From an uncultured Prevotella sp. (GTDB taxonomy: Bacteria; Bacteroidota; Bacteroidia; Bacteroidales; Bacteroidaceae): 48,631 bases of DNA. The notes under the pieces were generated by a model that was not told where the DNA came from, made no database searches, and worked only from the letters and a program-made list of their open reading frames with translations. The stretch covers positions 1 through 48,631 of the forward strand of contig URFI01000001.1 of the NCBI GenBank assembly GCA_900547085.1, read 5' to 3'. Of the stretch, positions 13,508 to 23,346 are shown one piece after another (position 1 is the first letter of the stretch; every line of letters starts with the position of its first letter). The position numbers and the translations under genes were made by a program.

Positions 13508-16213
13508 ATGAATCTATTATTTAACATTGAATACAAAACGGTTTTTGGGGAAGACCTCATCTTGAATGTAGTGAATGAAGGTCAGCCTACAGATGGGCTT
13601 TATACCCCTTATAGAATGTACACCACCGACGGACTGCACTGGAAGTGCGACCTCAAGCTGTCTGCTACTGAAGAGCAAAATTCCCTTTGCTACTACTACT
13701 CGGTAGAATGCGACGGAAAGGTAACGCGCAAGGAATGGACCTCTCTAACCCACCGCCTTGACCTCACGGCAGCCAAAGCGAAGCAATACCATGTGTACGA
13801 CCATTGGATGCAGATACCAGAAGACTCGTATCTGTACTCTTCGGCTTTCACCGACTGCCTTCACCGCAGCACATTGCAAGCCCTGCAGCCCACGGCTTAC
13901 GACAAGACGGTGCGCATTATCGTACGTTCTCCACAACTCAAACCTGACCAATATTTAGTACTGTCGGGCGACACCGAGCTCTTGGGCGAGTGGAACATCA
14001 GCAAAGCACTGCCCATGACCCAGCACCAGCACAACGAATGGGTGGTGGATGTGGACGCTGAAACACTGAGCGAGCAGCACATAGAACTGAAGTTTGCAGC
14101 CCTGTCGTACAGTCTTCCCACGAACGACCCCATGTGGGAACCGTGCTTCAACCGCACCATTGACGTACCCAAGCTCAACCGTGGCGACGTGGTGGTGTAC
14201 CACTTGGATCAGGCTTTCATGCCCATGTCCAACACAAAGGTGGCTGGAACGTTAGTACCCGTATTCTCACTACGCAGCAAAGGCAGCTTTGGCGTGGGCG
14301 ACTTTGGCGACCTCAAGGCAATGATCGACTTTGTGGAAGCCACCGGACAGCACGTTCTTCAGTTGCTGCCCATCAATGACACCACAGCCACCTATACCTA
14401 CACCGACTCTTACCCCTACAGCTGCATCAGCGTGTTTGCATTGCATCCGCTCTATTGCGACTTGCGCCAATTGCCCAAACTCAACGACAAGGCACAGCAA
14501 GCGCAATTTGACGCACTGCAAGAAGAATTGAACTGCCTGCCACAGATAGACTATGTGCGCGTGATGAGAAGCAAGATAGATTTCTTACAGCTACTCTTCA
14601 AGCAAGAGGGCAAACATACCATGGGCACCAAGGCGTACAAGGCGTTCTTCGAAAAGAGCGCTCGCTGGCTGGTACCCTACGCACAGTTCTGCTACCTGCG
14701 CGACCAATATGGCACGGCAGACGCTACACAATGGCCCGACCACCACACATGGAACGAGGCAGACCGCAAGGCGTTGAGCACCCCAAGCAACAAGGCATAT
14801 CAACAAGTAGCGTTCTACTACTTCGTGCAGTTTGTGCTATACACCCAAATGAAGGAGGCGCACGCCTATGCACAAAGCAAGCGCATCGTACTCAAAGGCG
14901 ACGTGCCAATTGGCGTGAGTCGCCACGGCTGCGACGTTTGGGTAGAACCCAAATACTTCAACATGGACGGACAAGCTGGTGCGCCACCCGATGATTTCTC
15001 CGTCAACGGACAGAATTGGGGGTTCCCCACCTATAACTGGGATGAGATGTTGAAAGACGGATGCGCATGGTGGGAACGCCGTTTCAAGAACATGGCAGAG
15101 TTTTTCGACGCTTATCGCATCGATCATGTGTTGGGATTCTTCCGCATTTGGGAAATACCTATCAGCTGTGTCAACGGCTTGTGTGGTCAGTTTTCACCAG
15201 CGTTGGGCATGTCGCGCGAGGAGATAGCATCCTATGGACTCAACTTCCAAGAAGATTTATTTACCAAGCCTTACGTCCGCAACTGGGTCATCGACAGAGT
15301 GTTTGGCGAACATCAGGAAGAAGTCATCGCCAAATACCTCAACCATATTCACGACGACGTGTTTGAGCTGAACGAGCATTTCAACACCGAGCGTAAGATT
15401 GAAGCTGCCTTCGAGGGACAAGAAATGGACGAGAAGAACACATGGATATGCGACGGACTGTATGCGCTTGCCAACGATGTATTGTTTGTTCGTGACAAGA
15501 AGAACCCACATCTGTTCCACCCACGCATCACGGCACAATTCAACTTCATCTACGAAAGTCTGTGGGATGTGGACAAACAGGCGTTCAACCGTTTGTACAA
15601 CGAGTACTACTATCGCCGCAACAACCAGTTCTGGTATCACGAGGCGATGAAGAAATTACCTAAATTGGTACAGGCTACCCGCATGTTGGTGTGTGCCGAA
15701 GACTTGGGAATGGTGCCCGATTGCGTGGCATGGGTGATGAACGAACTGCGCATCCTCAGTCTCGAGGTGCAGTCGATGCCCAAAGACCCAAAGGTAACCT
15801 TTGGCTATTTGCCCAACAACCCCTACAGAAGTGTGGCTACCATATCCTCACACGACATGCCAACGCTGCGCCAATGGTGGGACGAGGACTACCCACGCAC
15901 ACAGCATTATTACAACACCATGCTGGGAAAAGAAGGACCAGCCCCTCACCCACTGCCGGGTTGGTTGGCTCGCGACATCATTTGGCAACACTTGGCATCG
16001 CCCTCCATGCTCTGCATCCTGTCCATACAAGACTGGTTATCCATGGACGAACGTCTCCGATTGGACGATGCCGATGCCGAACGCATCAACATTCCTGCCA
16101 ATCCCAAGCACTATTGGCGTTATCGGATGCACCTGAACATAGAAGACATGCTGACCGACAACAGCTTGGTGAGCAATTTATGTGAACTGAACTCACAGTC
16201 GGGAAGGGGCTGA
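13508..16213 (+). CDS. malQ: 4-alpha-glucanotransferase (GH77) with N-terminal starch-binding domains
   Basis: A 901-residue amylomaltase/disproportionating enzyme that moves alpha-1,4-glucan chains between maltodextrins, releasing glucose. It has no signal peptide and so should be cytoplasmic. Residues about 1-120 and 130-240 look like two CBM20-type modules (second: IIVRSPQLKPDQYLVLSGDTELLGEWN), an arrangement shared with plant DPE2 and other Bacteroidota MalQ, which explains the length beyond the roughly 500-700 residues of simpler enzymes. The GH77 barrel follows from about 245 (SLRSKGSFGVGDFGDL). Catalytic residues by family motif: nucleophile D539 in YRIDHVLGF, acid/base E731 in CAEDLG, and D783 in SSHDMPTLRQWW. 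It is first of a four-gene operon; the next gene starts 69 bp later. Confidence 0.95.
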   Translation: MNLLFNIEYKTVFGEDLILNVVNEGQPTDGLYTPYRMYTTDGLHWKCDLKLSATEEQNSLCYYYSVECDGKVTRKEWTSLTHRLDLTAAKAKQYHVYDHWMQIPEDSYLYSSAFTDCLHRSTLQALQPTAYDKTVRIIVRSPQLKPDQYLVLSGDTELLGEWNISKALPMTQHQHNEWVVDVDAETLSEQHIELKFAALSYSLPTNDPMWEPCFNRTIDVPKLNRGDVVVYHLDQAFMPMSNTKVAGTLVPVFSLRSKGSFGVGDFGDLKAMIDFVEATGQHVLQLLPINDTTATYTYTDSYPYSCISVFALHPLYCDLRQLPKLNDKAQQAQFDALQEELNCLPQIDYVRVMRSKIDFLQLLFKQEGKHTMGTKAYKAFFEKSARWLVPYAQFCYLRDQYGTADATQWPDHHTWNEADRKALSTPSNKAYQQVAFYYFVQFVLYTQMKEAHAYAQSKRIVLKGDVPIGVSRHGCDVWVEPKYFNMDGQAGAPPDDFSVNGQNWGFPTYNWDEMLKDGCAWWERRFKNMAEFFDAYRIDHVLGFFRIWEIPISCVNGLCGQFSPALGMSREEIASYGLNFQEDLFTKPYVRNWVIDRVFGEHQEEVIAKYLNHIHDDVFELNEHFNTERKIEAAFEGQEMDEKNTWICDGLYALANDVLFVRDKKNPHLFHPRITAQFNFIYESLWDVDKQAFNRLYNEYYYRRNNQFWYHEAMKKLPKLVQATRMLVCAEDLGMVPDCVAWVMNELRILSLEVQSMPKDPKVTFGYLPNNPYRSVATISSHDMPTLRQWWDEDYPRTQHYYNTMLGKEGPAPHPLPGWLARDIIWQHLASPSMLCILSIQDWLSMDERLRLDDADAERINIPANPKHYWRYRMHLNIEDMLTDNSLVSNLCELNSQSGRG

Positions 16214-16282
16214 CACCCTACCCCTCACACCCATAGCCACAAGGGTTTGCGCTCTTGTGGCATACCTTTCAACCACAACATC

Positions 16283-18415
16283 ATGAAGAAAATCAATCTT
16301 ATCCTTTTGTTTTTTATGCTGCCAATGGCACTGTTGGCACAAGTAGTCAAATCGCCCAATGGCAATGTAAGCGTCAACTTTAGTCTGCAAGGCAATGGCG
16401 TACCCACCTATTCCATGACCTATCAAGGCAAAGCCGTGGTGAAACCGTCGCACTTGGGCTTGGAACTCATGAAGGACAAGCACGCCTCCAAGGGGCTTCG
16501 GGAAACCGACTTGATGAATGGGTTTACGGTTAAAGACACGCAGACATCCACCTTTGACGAGACATGGAAACCCGTTTGGGGGGAGACCGCAACCATCAGA
16601 AACCATTATAACGAACTGGCGGTAACGTTGTATCAAGCCTCTTCTGAGCGCAATATCATTGTTCGGTTCCGTGTTTACAACGAGGGAATGGGATTGCGCT
16701 ATGAATTTCCACAGCAAGACAGCTTGACCTATTTCCTTATTAAGGAAGAACATACACAGTTTGCCATGGCTGGTGACCATACGGCATGGTGGCTTCCGGG
16801 CGACTATGACACGCAAGAGCAAAAGACACAACAAAGCAAACTCTCCGAAATCAGAGGGCGTTTCCATGATGCAGTGAACTGGGGAAACTCGTCGGTAGCA
16901 GTGTTCTCACCTACAGGCGTACAGACCTCGCTGCAAATGAAAAGCCAAGATGGGCTGTACATCAACATCCACGAGGCAGCTTGCGTGGACTATTCTACCA
17001 TGCACCTCAACTTAGACGATAAGACCATGACGTTTGAAAGCTGGCTCACCCCAGACGCATACGGTGCCAAAGGGTGCATGCAAACCCCTTGTAAGAGTCC
17101 GTGGCGAACGGTAATGGTGAGTGATGACGCATGCGATATGTTGTCGAGCAACCTCATACTGAACCTCAACGAGCCGTGCAAGATAGAAGACACGAGTTGG
17201 ATTCATCCCACAAAATACTGCGGTGTGTGGTGGGAAATGATTGTTGGCAAAAGCGCATGGAACTACACCGATGAGTTCCCATCTATCAAACTCGACCAGA
17301 TAGATTGGAGCAAAGCGAAGCCAAACGGACGCCATGCAGCTAACACAGACAAGGTGAAGCGATACATCGACTTCGCTGCCAAGAACGGATTAGACCAAGT
17401 TTTGGTGGAGGGATGGAACGCAGGTTGGGAAGATTGGGCGAACCATTGGAAGCAAGACGTGTTCGACTTCGTTACGCCTTACCCAGACTTCGACCTGAAG
17501 GGACTCAACGAGTATGCCCATTCCAAGGGCGTAAAACTCTTGATGCACCACGAGACATCATCCAGCGCCGTGAATTATGAACGACATTTGAAAAAAGCTT
17601 TCAATCTCATGAACCAATATGGATATGATGCCGTGAAGACAGGATATGTAGGTGACATCATTCCTCGTGGCGACCACCACTTCTCTCAATCCATGAACGA
17701 CCATTATATGTATGTGGTGAAACAAGCCGCCAAGCACCATATCATGGTGAATGCGCACGAAGCGACTCGCCCAACGGGCTTATGCCGAACATGGCCTAAC
17801 ATGGTTGGCAACGAAAGTGCAAGGGGTGGAGAGTACGAAGCCTTTGGAGGAAACAATCCAGACCATACCACTATCTTGCCCTTTACTCGCTTACAGGGCG
17901 GTCCGATGGACTACACGCCGGGTATTTTTGTAACGAAACTATCAGAATGGAGCGACAATACCAGCTTTGTACACTCCACCTTAGCAGGACAGTTGGCACT
18001 CTATGTCACCATGTACAGCCCACTGCAAATGGCTGCCGACTTGCCCGAACACTATGAGAAGTACGATGATGCGTTCCAATTCATACGAGATGTGGCTGTA
18101 GACTGGGACGACAGCAAGTATTTAGAGGCTGAACCAGGCGACTATATCACTGTGGCTCGCAAGGCAAAAGGTACGGACAACTGGTTTATCGGAGGCAAAT
18201 GCGACGAGAACGGACATAAGAGTATCATCAAACTCGACTTCCTCGACAAGGGTAAGAAATACAGATGCACGATTTATGCCGATGCTAAAAATGCCCATTA
18301 CGACCACAATCCACAAGCTTATGTCATCACGCATAAAACCGTGAAGCGTGGAGACGTGTTGAAAATCAATCAAGCCAGCGGTGGCGGATTTGCCGTTTCA
18401 CTCATGGCGCAATAA
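16283..18415 (+). CDS. susB: GH97 alpha-glucosidase, SusB-like
   Basis: A 710-residue GH97 enzyme that releases glucose from maltooligosaccharides with inversion, acting in the periplasm. The ATG at 16283 (MKKINLILLFFMLP) is preferred because it begins a clean signal peptide ending LLAQ; an in-frame TTG at 16247 would add 12 residues ahead of it. Glu424 (HHET), Glu493 (NAHEA) and Glu517 (ARGGEYE) have exactly the spacing (69 and 24 residues) of the calcium/catalytic glutamates 439, 508 and 532 reported for B. thetaiotaomicron SusB, so the inverting branch and activity look intact. The GPMDYTPGIF segment is also typical. It lies between malQ and pulA, 32 bp before the latter, in the starch enzyme operon. 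Confidence 0.95.
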   Translation: MKKINLILLFFMLPMALLAQVVKSPNGNVSVNFSLQGNGVPTYSMTYQGKAVVKPSHLGLELMKDKHASKGLRETDLMNGFTVKDTQTSTFDETWKPVWGETATIRNHYNELAVTLYQASSERNIIVRFRVYNEGMGLRYEFPQQDSLTYFLIKEEHTQFAMAGDHTAWWLPGDYDTQEQKTQQSKLSEIRGRFHDAVNWGNSSVAVFSPTGVQTSLQMKSQDGLYINIHEAACVDYSTMHLNLDDKTMTFESWLTPDAYGAKGCMQTPCKSPWRTVMVSDDACDMLSSNLILNLNEPCKIEDTSWIHPTKYCGVWWEMIVGKSAWNYTDEFPSIKLDQIDWSKAKPNGRHAANTDKVKRYIDFAAKNGLDQVLVEGWNAGWEDWANHWKQDVFDFVTPYPDFDLKGLNEYAHSKGVKLLMHHETSSSAVNYERHLKKAFNLMNQYGYDAVKTGYVGDIIPRGDHHFSQSMNDHYMYVVKQAAKHHIMVNAHEATRPTGLCRTWPNMVGNESARGGEYEAFGGNNPDHTTILPFTRLQGGPMDYTPGIFVTKLSEWSDNTSFVHSTLAGQLALYVTMYSPLQMAADLPEHYEKYDDAFQFIRDVAVDWDDSKYLEAEPGDYITVARKAKGTDNWFIGGKCDENGHKSIIKLDFLDKGKKYRCTIYADAKNAHYDHNPQAYVITHKTVKRGDVLKINQASGGGFAVSLMAQ

Positions 18416-18447
18416 TCAACATCTGAAACCCTAAATACCTAAAGAAA

Positions 18448-20409
18448 ATGAAATTGAAAGTACTGTTTCTAACATCCATCCTTTTAATCATGTGCGCATG
18501 GATGCGCGCGCAGTCACTCGATACAATGGCCATAGATTACACCAGCCACGTTGACTACACGTCATCAGAAACTACCTTTTTCCTGTGTGCCCCCGACAAT
18601 GCACGGCATCAGCCTCTCATCAGACTCTATCGTGAGGGATTAGGCGGCAAGCCGGTGAAGACCATCAAGATGAAGCGAGAAGAGAATTTCGGGTGGGTGG
18701 CCGATGTGAAGGGTGATTTGAAAGGCATGTTTTATACCTTCGACGTGGTGGGAACAAAGAAGCAACCCGTGGAAATGCCGGGGATGTTTGCCCGTGCCGT
18801 AGGCGTGAACGGCAAACGGGGAGCTATCATCGACCTGGAGACCACCAATCCCGTGGGCTGGGAACATGATGTAAGGCCGGCACTGGCTTCGCCTGCAGAC
18901 CTTGTCATCTATGAAATGCACCACAGGGACTTTTCCATTGATGCGTCGTCCGGACTAAAACACAAGGGAAAATACTTGGCACTCACCGAGCCTAAAACCA
19001 TCGAACACTTGGTGTCGCTGGGTGTCAACGCCGTACATATCCTTCCCTCCTACGATTATGCCTCGGTGGATGAGACGAAACTCGACCAGCCTCAGTACAA
19101 CTGGGGCTATGACCCACTGAACTACAATGTGCCCGAGGGGTCGTATGCCACCGATCCCTACAAGCCCGAAGTGCGCATCAGGGAGTTCAAGCAGATGGTG
19201 CAGGCACTGCACAAGGCGGGCATCCGCGTCATTCTCGACGTAGTGTATAACCATACGTTCGACATCAACGGCAGCAATTTCCAACGCACCTTTCCCGATT
19301 ATTTCTATCGCAAGAATGCCGACGGCACCTATTCTGACGGTTCTGGCTGCGGCAACGAGACTGCCTCGGAGAAGCCGTTGATGCGCGAATTCATGATTGA
19401 GAGCATGAAATACTGGGCTACGGAATATCACATTGATGGCTTCCGCGTGGATTTGATGGGTGTGCACGACATAGAGACGATGAACCTCATACGCGAGGAA
19501 ATGGACAAGATAGATCCATCAATATATATCTATGGCGAGGGATGGAGCGCAGGAACGTGTGCCTATCCTACGGAAAAGTTGGCACTCAAGGCCAACGTTA
19601 AACAGATGCCACGCATCGGTGCTTTCAGCGATGAACTGCGCGATGCACTCCGTGGCCCGTTCTCGGACGACAGCAAGGGGGCGTTTCTCGCCGGCATCGC
19701 AGGGCTGGAAGAAAGCATCAAGTTTGGCATCGCCGGCGCAATAGCACACCCACAGGTAGACATGACCAAGGTGAACTATGCCCAAGAGGCGTGGGCCACA
19801 GAGCCGACACAGATGATCAGCTATGTGAGCTGCCACGACGACATGTGCCTGAACGACCGCCTGAAAGCCAGCATACCCAACCTTACGGTGGAGGAGCAGA
19901 TACGATTGAACCTCTTGGCGCAGACTGCGGTCTTCACATCGCAGGGCGTGCCTTTCATGCTCAGCGGCGAGGAGATGTTCAGAGATAAGAAAGGGGTGCA
20001 CAACAGCTACCAGTCACCTGACAGTATCAATCGGTTGGATTGGGACAATTTGCAGCGTTACCCACAGGTGTTCAGCTATTACAAAGGACTCATTGCACTG
20101 CGAAAGCAATACCACGCATTCCGTTTGGGCAATGCCGAGGCGGTGCGTCAGCATCTTACATTCCTCCCAACAGAGCCTTGTTTGGTGGGTTATCGTTTGT
20201 TTGATGCCCCCACCAACAGTTACATCTACGTGCTACTCAATGCCAACAAGACCGAGAAACAGGTATCCTTGCCTGCTGGAGCGTACAACGTACTGTGCTA
20301 CGATGGGGTCATTGACGTCAACGGAACAGAGAAATTGATGCTCGATGAACATGCCGACAAGGCTATTGTCCCTGCCCAATCAGCCATGATTCTAAGAAAA
20401 CAGCAGTAA
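18448..20409 (+). CDS. pulA: Type I pullulanase (GH13), secreted
   Basis: A 653-residue debranching enzyme hydrolysing alpha-1,6 bonds in pullulan and branched dextrins. The signal peptide (MKLKVLFLTSILLIMCAWMRAQS) sends it to the periplasm. An N-terminal beta domain of about 130 residues (CBM48-like region) is followed by the barrel with the type I pullulanase signature YNWGYDPLNYNVPEGSY, VILDVVYNHT, nucleophile D335 in GFRVDLMG, acid/base E364 in IYGEGW and D464 in SCHDDMCL. Length fits single-domain type I pullulanases. It is third in the operon; susA starts 12 bp after its stop. It would remove branch points so that SusA and SusB can finish the chains. Confidence 0.94.
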   Translation: MKLKVLFLTSILLIMCAWMRAQSLDTMAIDYTSHVDYTSSETTFFLCAPDNARHQPLIRLYREGLGGKPVKTIKMKREENFGWVADVKGDLKGMFYTFDVVGTKKQPVEMPGMFARAVGVNGKRGAIIDLETTNPVGWEHDVRPALASPADLVIYEMHHRDFSIDASSGLKHKGKYLALTEPKTIEHLVSLGVNAVHILPSYDYASVDETKLDQPQYNWGYDPLNYNVPEGSYATDPYKPEVRIREFKQMVQALHKAGIRVILDVVYNHTFDINGSNFQRTFPDYFYRKNADGTYSDGSGCGNETASEKPLMREFMIESMKYWATEYHIDGFRVDLMGVHDIETMNLIREEMDKIDPSIYIYGEGWSAGTCAYPTEKLALKANVKQMPRIGAFSDELRDALRGPFSDDSKGAFLAGIAGLEESIKFGIAGAIAHPQVDMTKVNYAQEAWATEPTQMISYVSCHDDMCLNDRLKASIPNLTVEEQIRLNLLAQTAVFTSQGVPFMLSGEEMFRDKKGVHNSYQSPDSINRLDWDNLQRYPQVFSYYKGLIALRKQYHAFRLGNAEAVRQHLTFLPTEPCLVGYRLFDAPTNSYIYVLLNANKTEKQVSLPAGAYNVLCYDGVIDVNGTEKLMLDEHADKAIVPAQSAMILRKQQ

Positions 20410-20421
20410 AAAGAAAATAAG

Positions 20422-22341
20422 ATGAAGAAGTTATTATTTGTCATTTGCCTTTTGACACAGACTTTTACGACGTATGCCCAGATACAAATAAACCGCATTG
20501 ACCCAACCAATTGGTTTGTTGGGATGAAGGATGCGAGTTTGCAACTCATGGTGTACGGCAACGACTTGCACGGCACTCAAGTAACCACCCGTGACGCTGG
20601 CGTGCAAATAGACAGTGTGGTACAGATGCCCAACGCACATTATTTGCTGGCTTACCTCAATCTGAAGGACGCCAAACCAGGCACTATCACGCTGTCGTTC
20701 ACAAAGGGAAAGAAAACAAAAAAGGTGAAATACGAGCTGAAGCAGCGGGAGATGAGTGGCGACAAGCGCATGGGATTTACCAATGCCGACGTGCTGTACA
20801 TGCTCATGCCCGATAGATTTGCCAACGGAGACACCAAGAACGACCAAATAAAAGGCATGAACAACTATGTTTGCGACCGCACGCAACCCAGTCTGAGACA
20901 TGGGGGCGACTTGGAGGGCATTCGCAAACACCTCGATTATTTCACCAATTTGGGGGTGACCGCCCTATGGTTCACACCCGTATTGGAAAACAATTCGCCC
21001 GACACCAACGGCTTTAGTACCTATCATGGCTATGCCACGACAGATTACTATAAGGTAGACCCGCGCTTTGGCACCAACGAGGAATATCGCCGGCTCATTG
21101 ACGAAGCCCACCGAAAAGGACTTAAAGTGGTGATGGACATGATATTCAATCACTGTGGATTTGAACACCCATGGCTCAAAGAACTGCCCTCTGACGATTG
21201 GTTGAACGTGCCTGAATGGCTCGAGGAGGGCAAGAAGACAGGAAAAGACGAAAAGACCGGCATGCCAAATGGTACAAAAACCAACTCCAAGTATTTGCAG
21301 ACCAGTTATAAACTCACACCGGTGCTCGACCCATACGCTTCGAAAATAGACCTAAAAGAAACCGTTGACGGATGGTTTGTACCCTCCATGCCCGACTTGA
21401 ACCAGCGCAATCCGCACGTCATCAAGTACCTCATCCAAAACAGTATATGGTGGATTGAGACCGCAGGCATCGATGGCATCCGCATGGACACCTATCCTTA
21501 TGCCGACCGCAAAGCCATGGCACTGTGGATGAAGACGCTCAACGAGGAGTATCCCAACTTCAATGTGGTGGGCGAGACATGGAACACAGAAACCGCTTAT
21601 ACTGCTGCTTGGCAAAAAGACAGCAAGCTGTCGGACATCAATAGCAACCTGAAAAGTGTCATGGACTTTAGCTTCTTTGAGAAAATCAACAAAGCAAAGA
21701 ACGAAGAGACCGATGGCTGGTGGGATGGACTGAACAGGATTTACAACTCACTGGTGTACGATTACCTATACGAAAAGCCCGAGAATGTGATGGCTTTCAT
21801 CGAGAATCACGACACCGACCGATTCTTAGGTAATGGTCAAGATGTCGCTGCACTCAAACAGGCCTTAGCGCTTTTGCTCACGATGAATCGCACTCCGCAG
21901 CTGTATTACGGCACCGAGGTGCTGATGAATGGCACCAAAGAGGTGACCGATGGTAATGTACGGCAGGATTTCCCTGGTGGTTTCCCTGGCGATGTACACA
22001 CGGCATTCACGGCAGAGGGCAGGTCACAGAAACAAAACGAAATGTTCAACTGGCTCAGTAAGCTGCTGCATTGGCGACAAGGCAATGAAGTAATTACCCA
22101 AGGCAAGCAGATTCAGTTCATTCCTCATCAAGGGGTGTACGTCTTAGCACGCCAACATCAAGGTAAAACTGTGCTGACCGTACTCAACGGAACGTCGAAA
22201 GAAGCCCGATTGGACGTGAAGCGATATGCCGAGGTCATTAGCAAATCAACTACTGCCCATGACGTGATTAGCGGAGAAAACGTGGATATAAGCAGAGATA
22301 TAACTTTGGCTCCACGCCAAACTCTTGTCATTGAATTATAG
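20422..22341 (+). CDS. susA: Neopullulanase/cyclomaltodextrinase (GH13), SusA-like
   Basis: A 639-residue GH13 enzyme of the SusA type that cuts maltodextrins, pullulan or cyclodextrins in the periplasm. Signal peptide MKKLLFVICLLTQTFTTYAQ; then an N-terminal immunoglobulin-like domain found in bacterial cyclomaltodextrinases (about 20-110, WFVGMKDASLQLMVYGNDL); then the catalytic barrel from VLYMLMPDRFANGD, with VVMDMIFNHCG, nucleophile D356 in GIRMDTYPY, acid/base E385 in VVGETWN and D464 in IENHDTDRF; and a short C-terminal beta domain. It is last in the malQ-susB-pulA-susA operon. A long self-complementary repeat element begins directly after the stop codon and may end the transcript. Confidence 0.93.
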   Translation: MKKLLFVICLLTQTFTTYAQIQINRIDPTNWFVGMKDASLQLMVYGNDLHGTQVTTRDAGVQIDSVVQMPNAHYLLAYLNLKDAKPGTITLSFTKGKKTKKVKYELKQREMSGDKRMGFTNADVLYMLMPDRFANGDTKNDQIKGMNNYVCDRTQPSLRHGGDLEGIRKHLDYFTNLGVTALWFTPVLENNSPDTNGFSTYHGYATTDYYKVDPRFGTNEEYRRLIDEAHRKGLKVVMDMIFNHCGFEHPWLKELPSDDWLNVPEWLEEGKKTGKDEKTGMPNGTKTNSKYLQTSYKLTPVLDPYASKIDLKETVDGWFVPSMPDLNQRNPHVIKYLIQNSIWWIETAGIDGIRMDTYPYADRKAMALWMKTLNEEYPNFNVVGETWNTETAYTAAWQKDSKLSDINSNLKSVMDFSFFEKINKAKNEETDGWWDGLNRIYNSLVYDYLYEKPENVMAFIENHDTDRFLGNGQDVAALKQALALLLTMNRTPQLYYGTEVLMNGTKEVTDGNVRQDFPGGFPGDVHTAFTAEGRSQKQNEMFNWLSKLLHWRQGNEVITQGKQIQFIPHQGVYVLARQHQGKTVLTVLNGTSKEARLDVKRYAEVISKSTTAHDVISGENVDISRDITLAPRQTLVIEL

Positions 22342-22342
22342 G

Positions 22343-22595
22343 TAGGAAGGTAGTTAACGGGAGTTAGCGGGGAGTTAAAAGGAGTGAACGGACATTAGTT
22401 GAGCAGGACAATAGAAACGAATGCTTTTGTAATCAATTACAAAAAGCTATTGTCAGCTAACTTCCTTTTAACTCCCCGCTAACTCCTTTTTAACTCCCTG
22501 CTAACTTCTTTTTAACTCCCTGCTAACTTCTTTTTAACTCCCTGCTATCTCCTGTTAACTCCCTGTTAACTCCCGATATCTCACGTTAACCTTCC
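22343..22595. repeat. Self-complementary 11/22-bp repeat element after susA
   Basis: The left arm (about 22343-22405) has units like AGTTAACGGG and AGTTAGCGGGG; the right arm (22458-22595) has about thirteen 10-11-bp units alternating TAACTCCCTGC and TAACTTCTTTT, giving a 22-bp period. The outer ends, GGAAGG and CCTTCC, also pair, and the centre holds a hairpin (CTTTTGTAAT with ATTACAAAAAG). It could fold into one hairpin of about 250 nt. Confidence 0.8.
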
Positions 22596-23251
22596 TTCGC
22601 CCCCACCCTTTGCCCTCGCGGCAAGATGTCAAGAAGAATCTGCCTGGACGTAAGCCGAGATATTTTTCTTTACAAACATACCTTTCATAATTTCATTATT
22701 TGACAACAGCAGATTGTTTGGCTTCAAATACGCCAAGGATAAGAAATATTTATATCTCATTGTAACACAATTTATTATAGCATTTCGAGCGTAAAAAACA
22801 ATTCTCTCATCAGTCTTTTTTCTCAAAAGCATTGCTTTTACACGCTAATAGACATGCCTTTGCCATTCAATAGCATACGTATAGGGGTGATAAATGACGC
22901 CTTTTGGAGGCTAATTTCGTCGTTTCGAGGGCTAAAAACACTTTTTTCAGTCTAAACAGCTCCTTGTTTTCATCCGCCAAGCCTATTGTTTTTCTCCAGA
23001 ATGAAAATTCAGAAGGGCTGTTTTTGGGCCTTTTTTTGGTAAAAATAATTGAAGTTTTCAGTCTGTACCCCCTTCGTGCCAATCTTTTTTGGGGTGCTCT
23101 ACCAGTTTCTCCAACAAGTATGTTTTAACCTAAGGTTACTATTCAGCGATGATTTGCAAGAAAAATCTTACAGCGGAATAAGACCGAATCAGACTGTTCT
23201 TACTATCGCTGAACAGCTACAAATCCATCGGAAAATGTTAAGATTTGTTTT
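22596..23251. other. Intergenic region before the second SusC/SusD pair
   Basis: No gene is recognisable. It contains a degenerate 22-bp-period array (22822-22931), and a 9-bp inverted repeat, TTCAGCGAT (23142-23150) and ATCGCTGAA (23205-23213), upstream of the promoter for the next gene. The rest is AT-rich with no feature I can name. Confidence 0.5.
22822..22931. repeat. Degenerate 22-bp-period array, about five units
   Basis: Units starting at 22822, 22844, 22866, 22888 and 22910 keep a 22-bp register. Cores are AAAAGCATTGCTTTT (itself a palindrome), AATAGACATGCCTTTG, AATAGCATACG and AAATGACGCCTTTTGG. Identity between neighbours is only about half, so the period is the main evidence. Confidence 0.4.
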
Positions 23252-23285
23252 TTTGTGTGAACTTTATTTAATTACTGTATATTTG
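23252..23285 (+). promoter_or_regulatory. Promoter of the second SusC/SusD pair
   Basis: TTTG at 23252-23255 and TATATTTGC starting at 23278 are 22 bp apart, close to the Bacteroidota consensus TTTG-N19-21-TAnnTTTG. The leader would be about 55 nt. No GCAAACG operator is near, unlike the starch promoters. Confidence 0.7.
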
Positions 23286-23346
23286 CGAATAAAAGGAAAA
23301 CTTAATAAAAACATAGTTGTTAATCCTTTAATAATTTATTATATTT

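Noticed and set aside
15691..16185. A 164-residue open frame in another frame of malQ
   Set aside because: It overlaps the catalytic part of GH77 and shows no recognisable domain; it reflects base composition.
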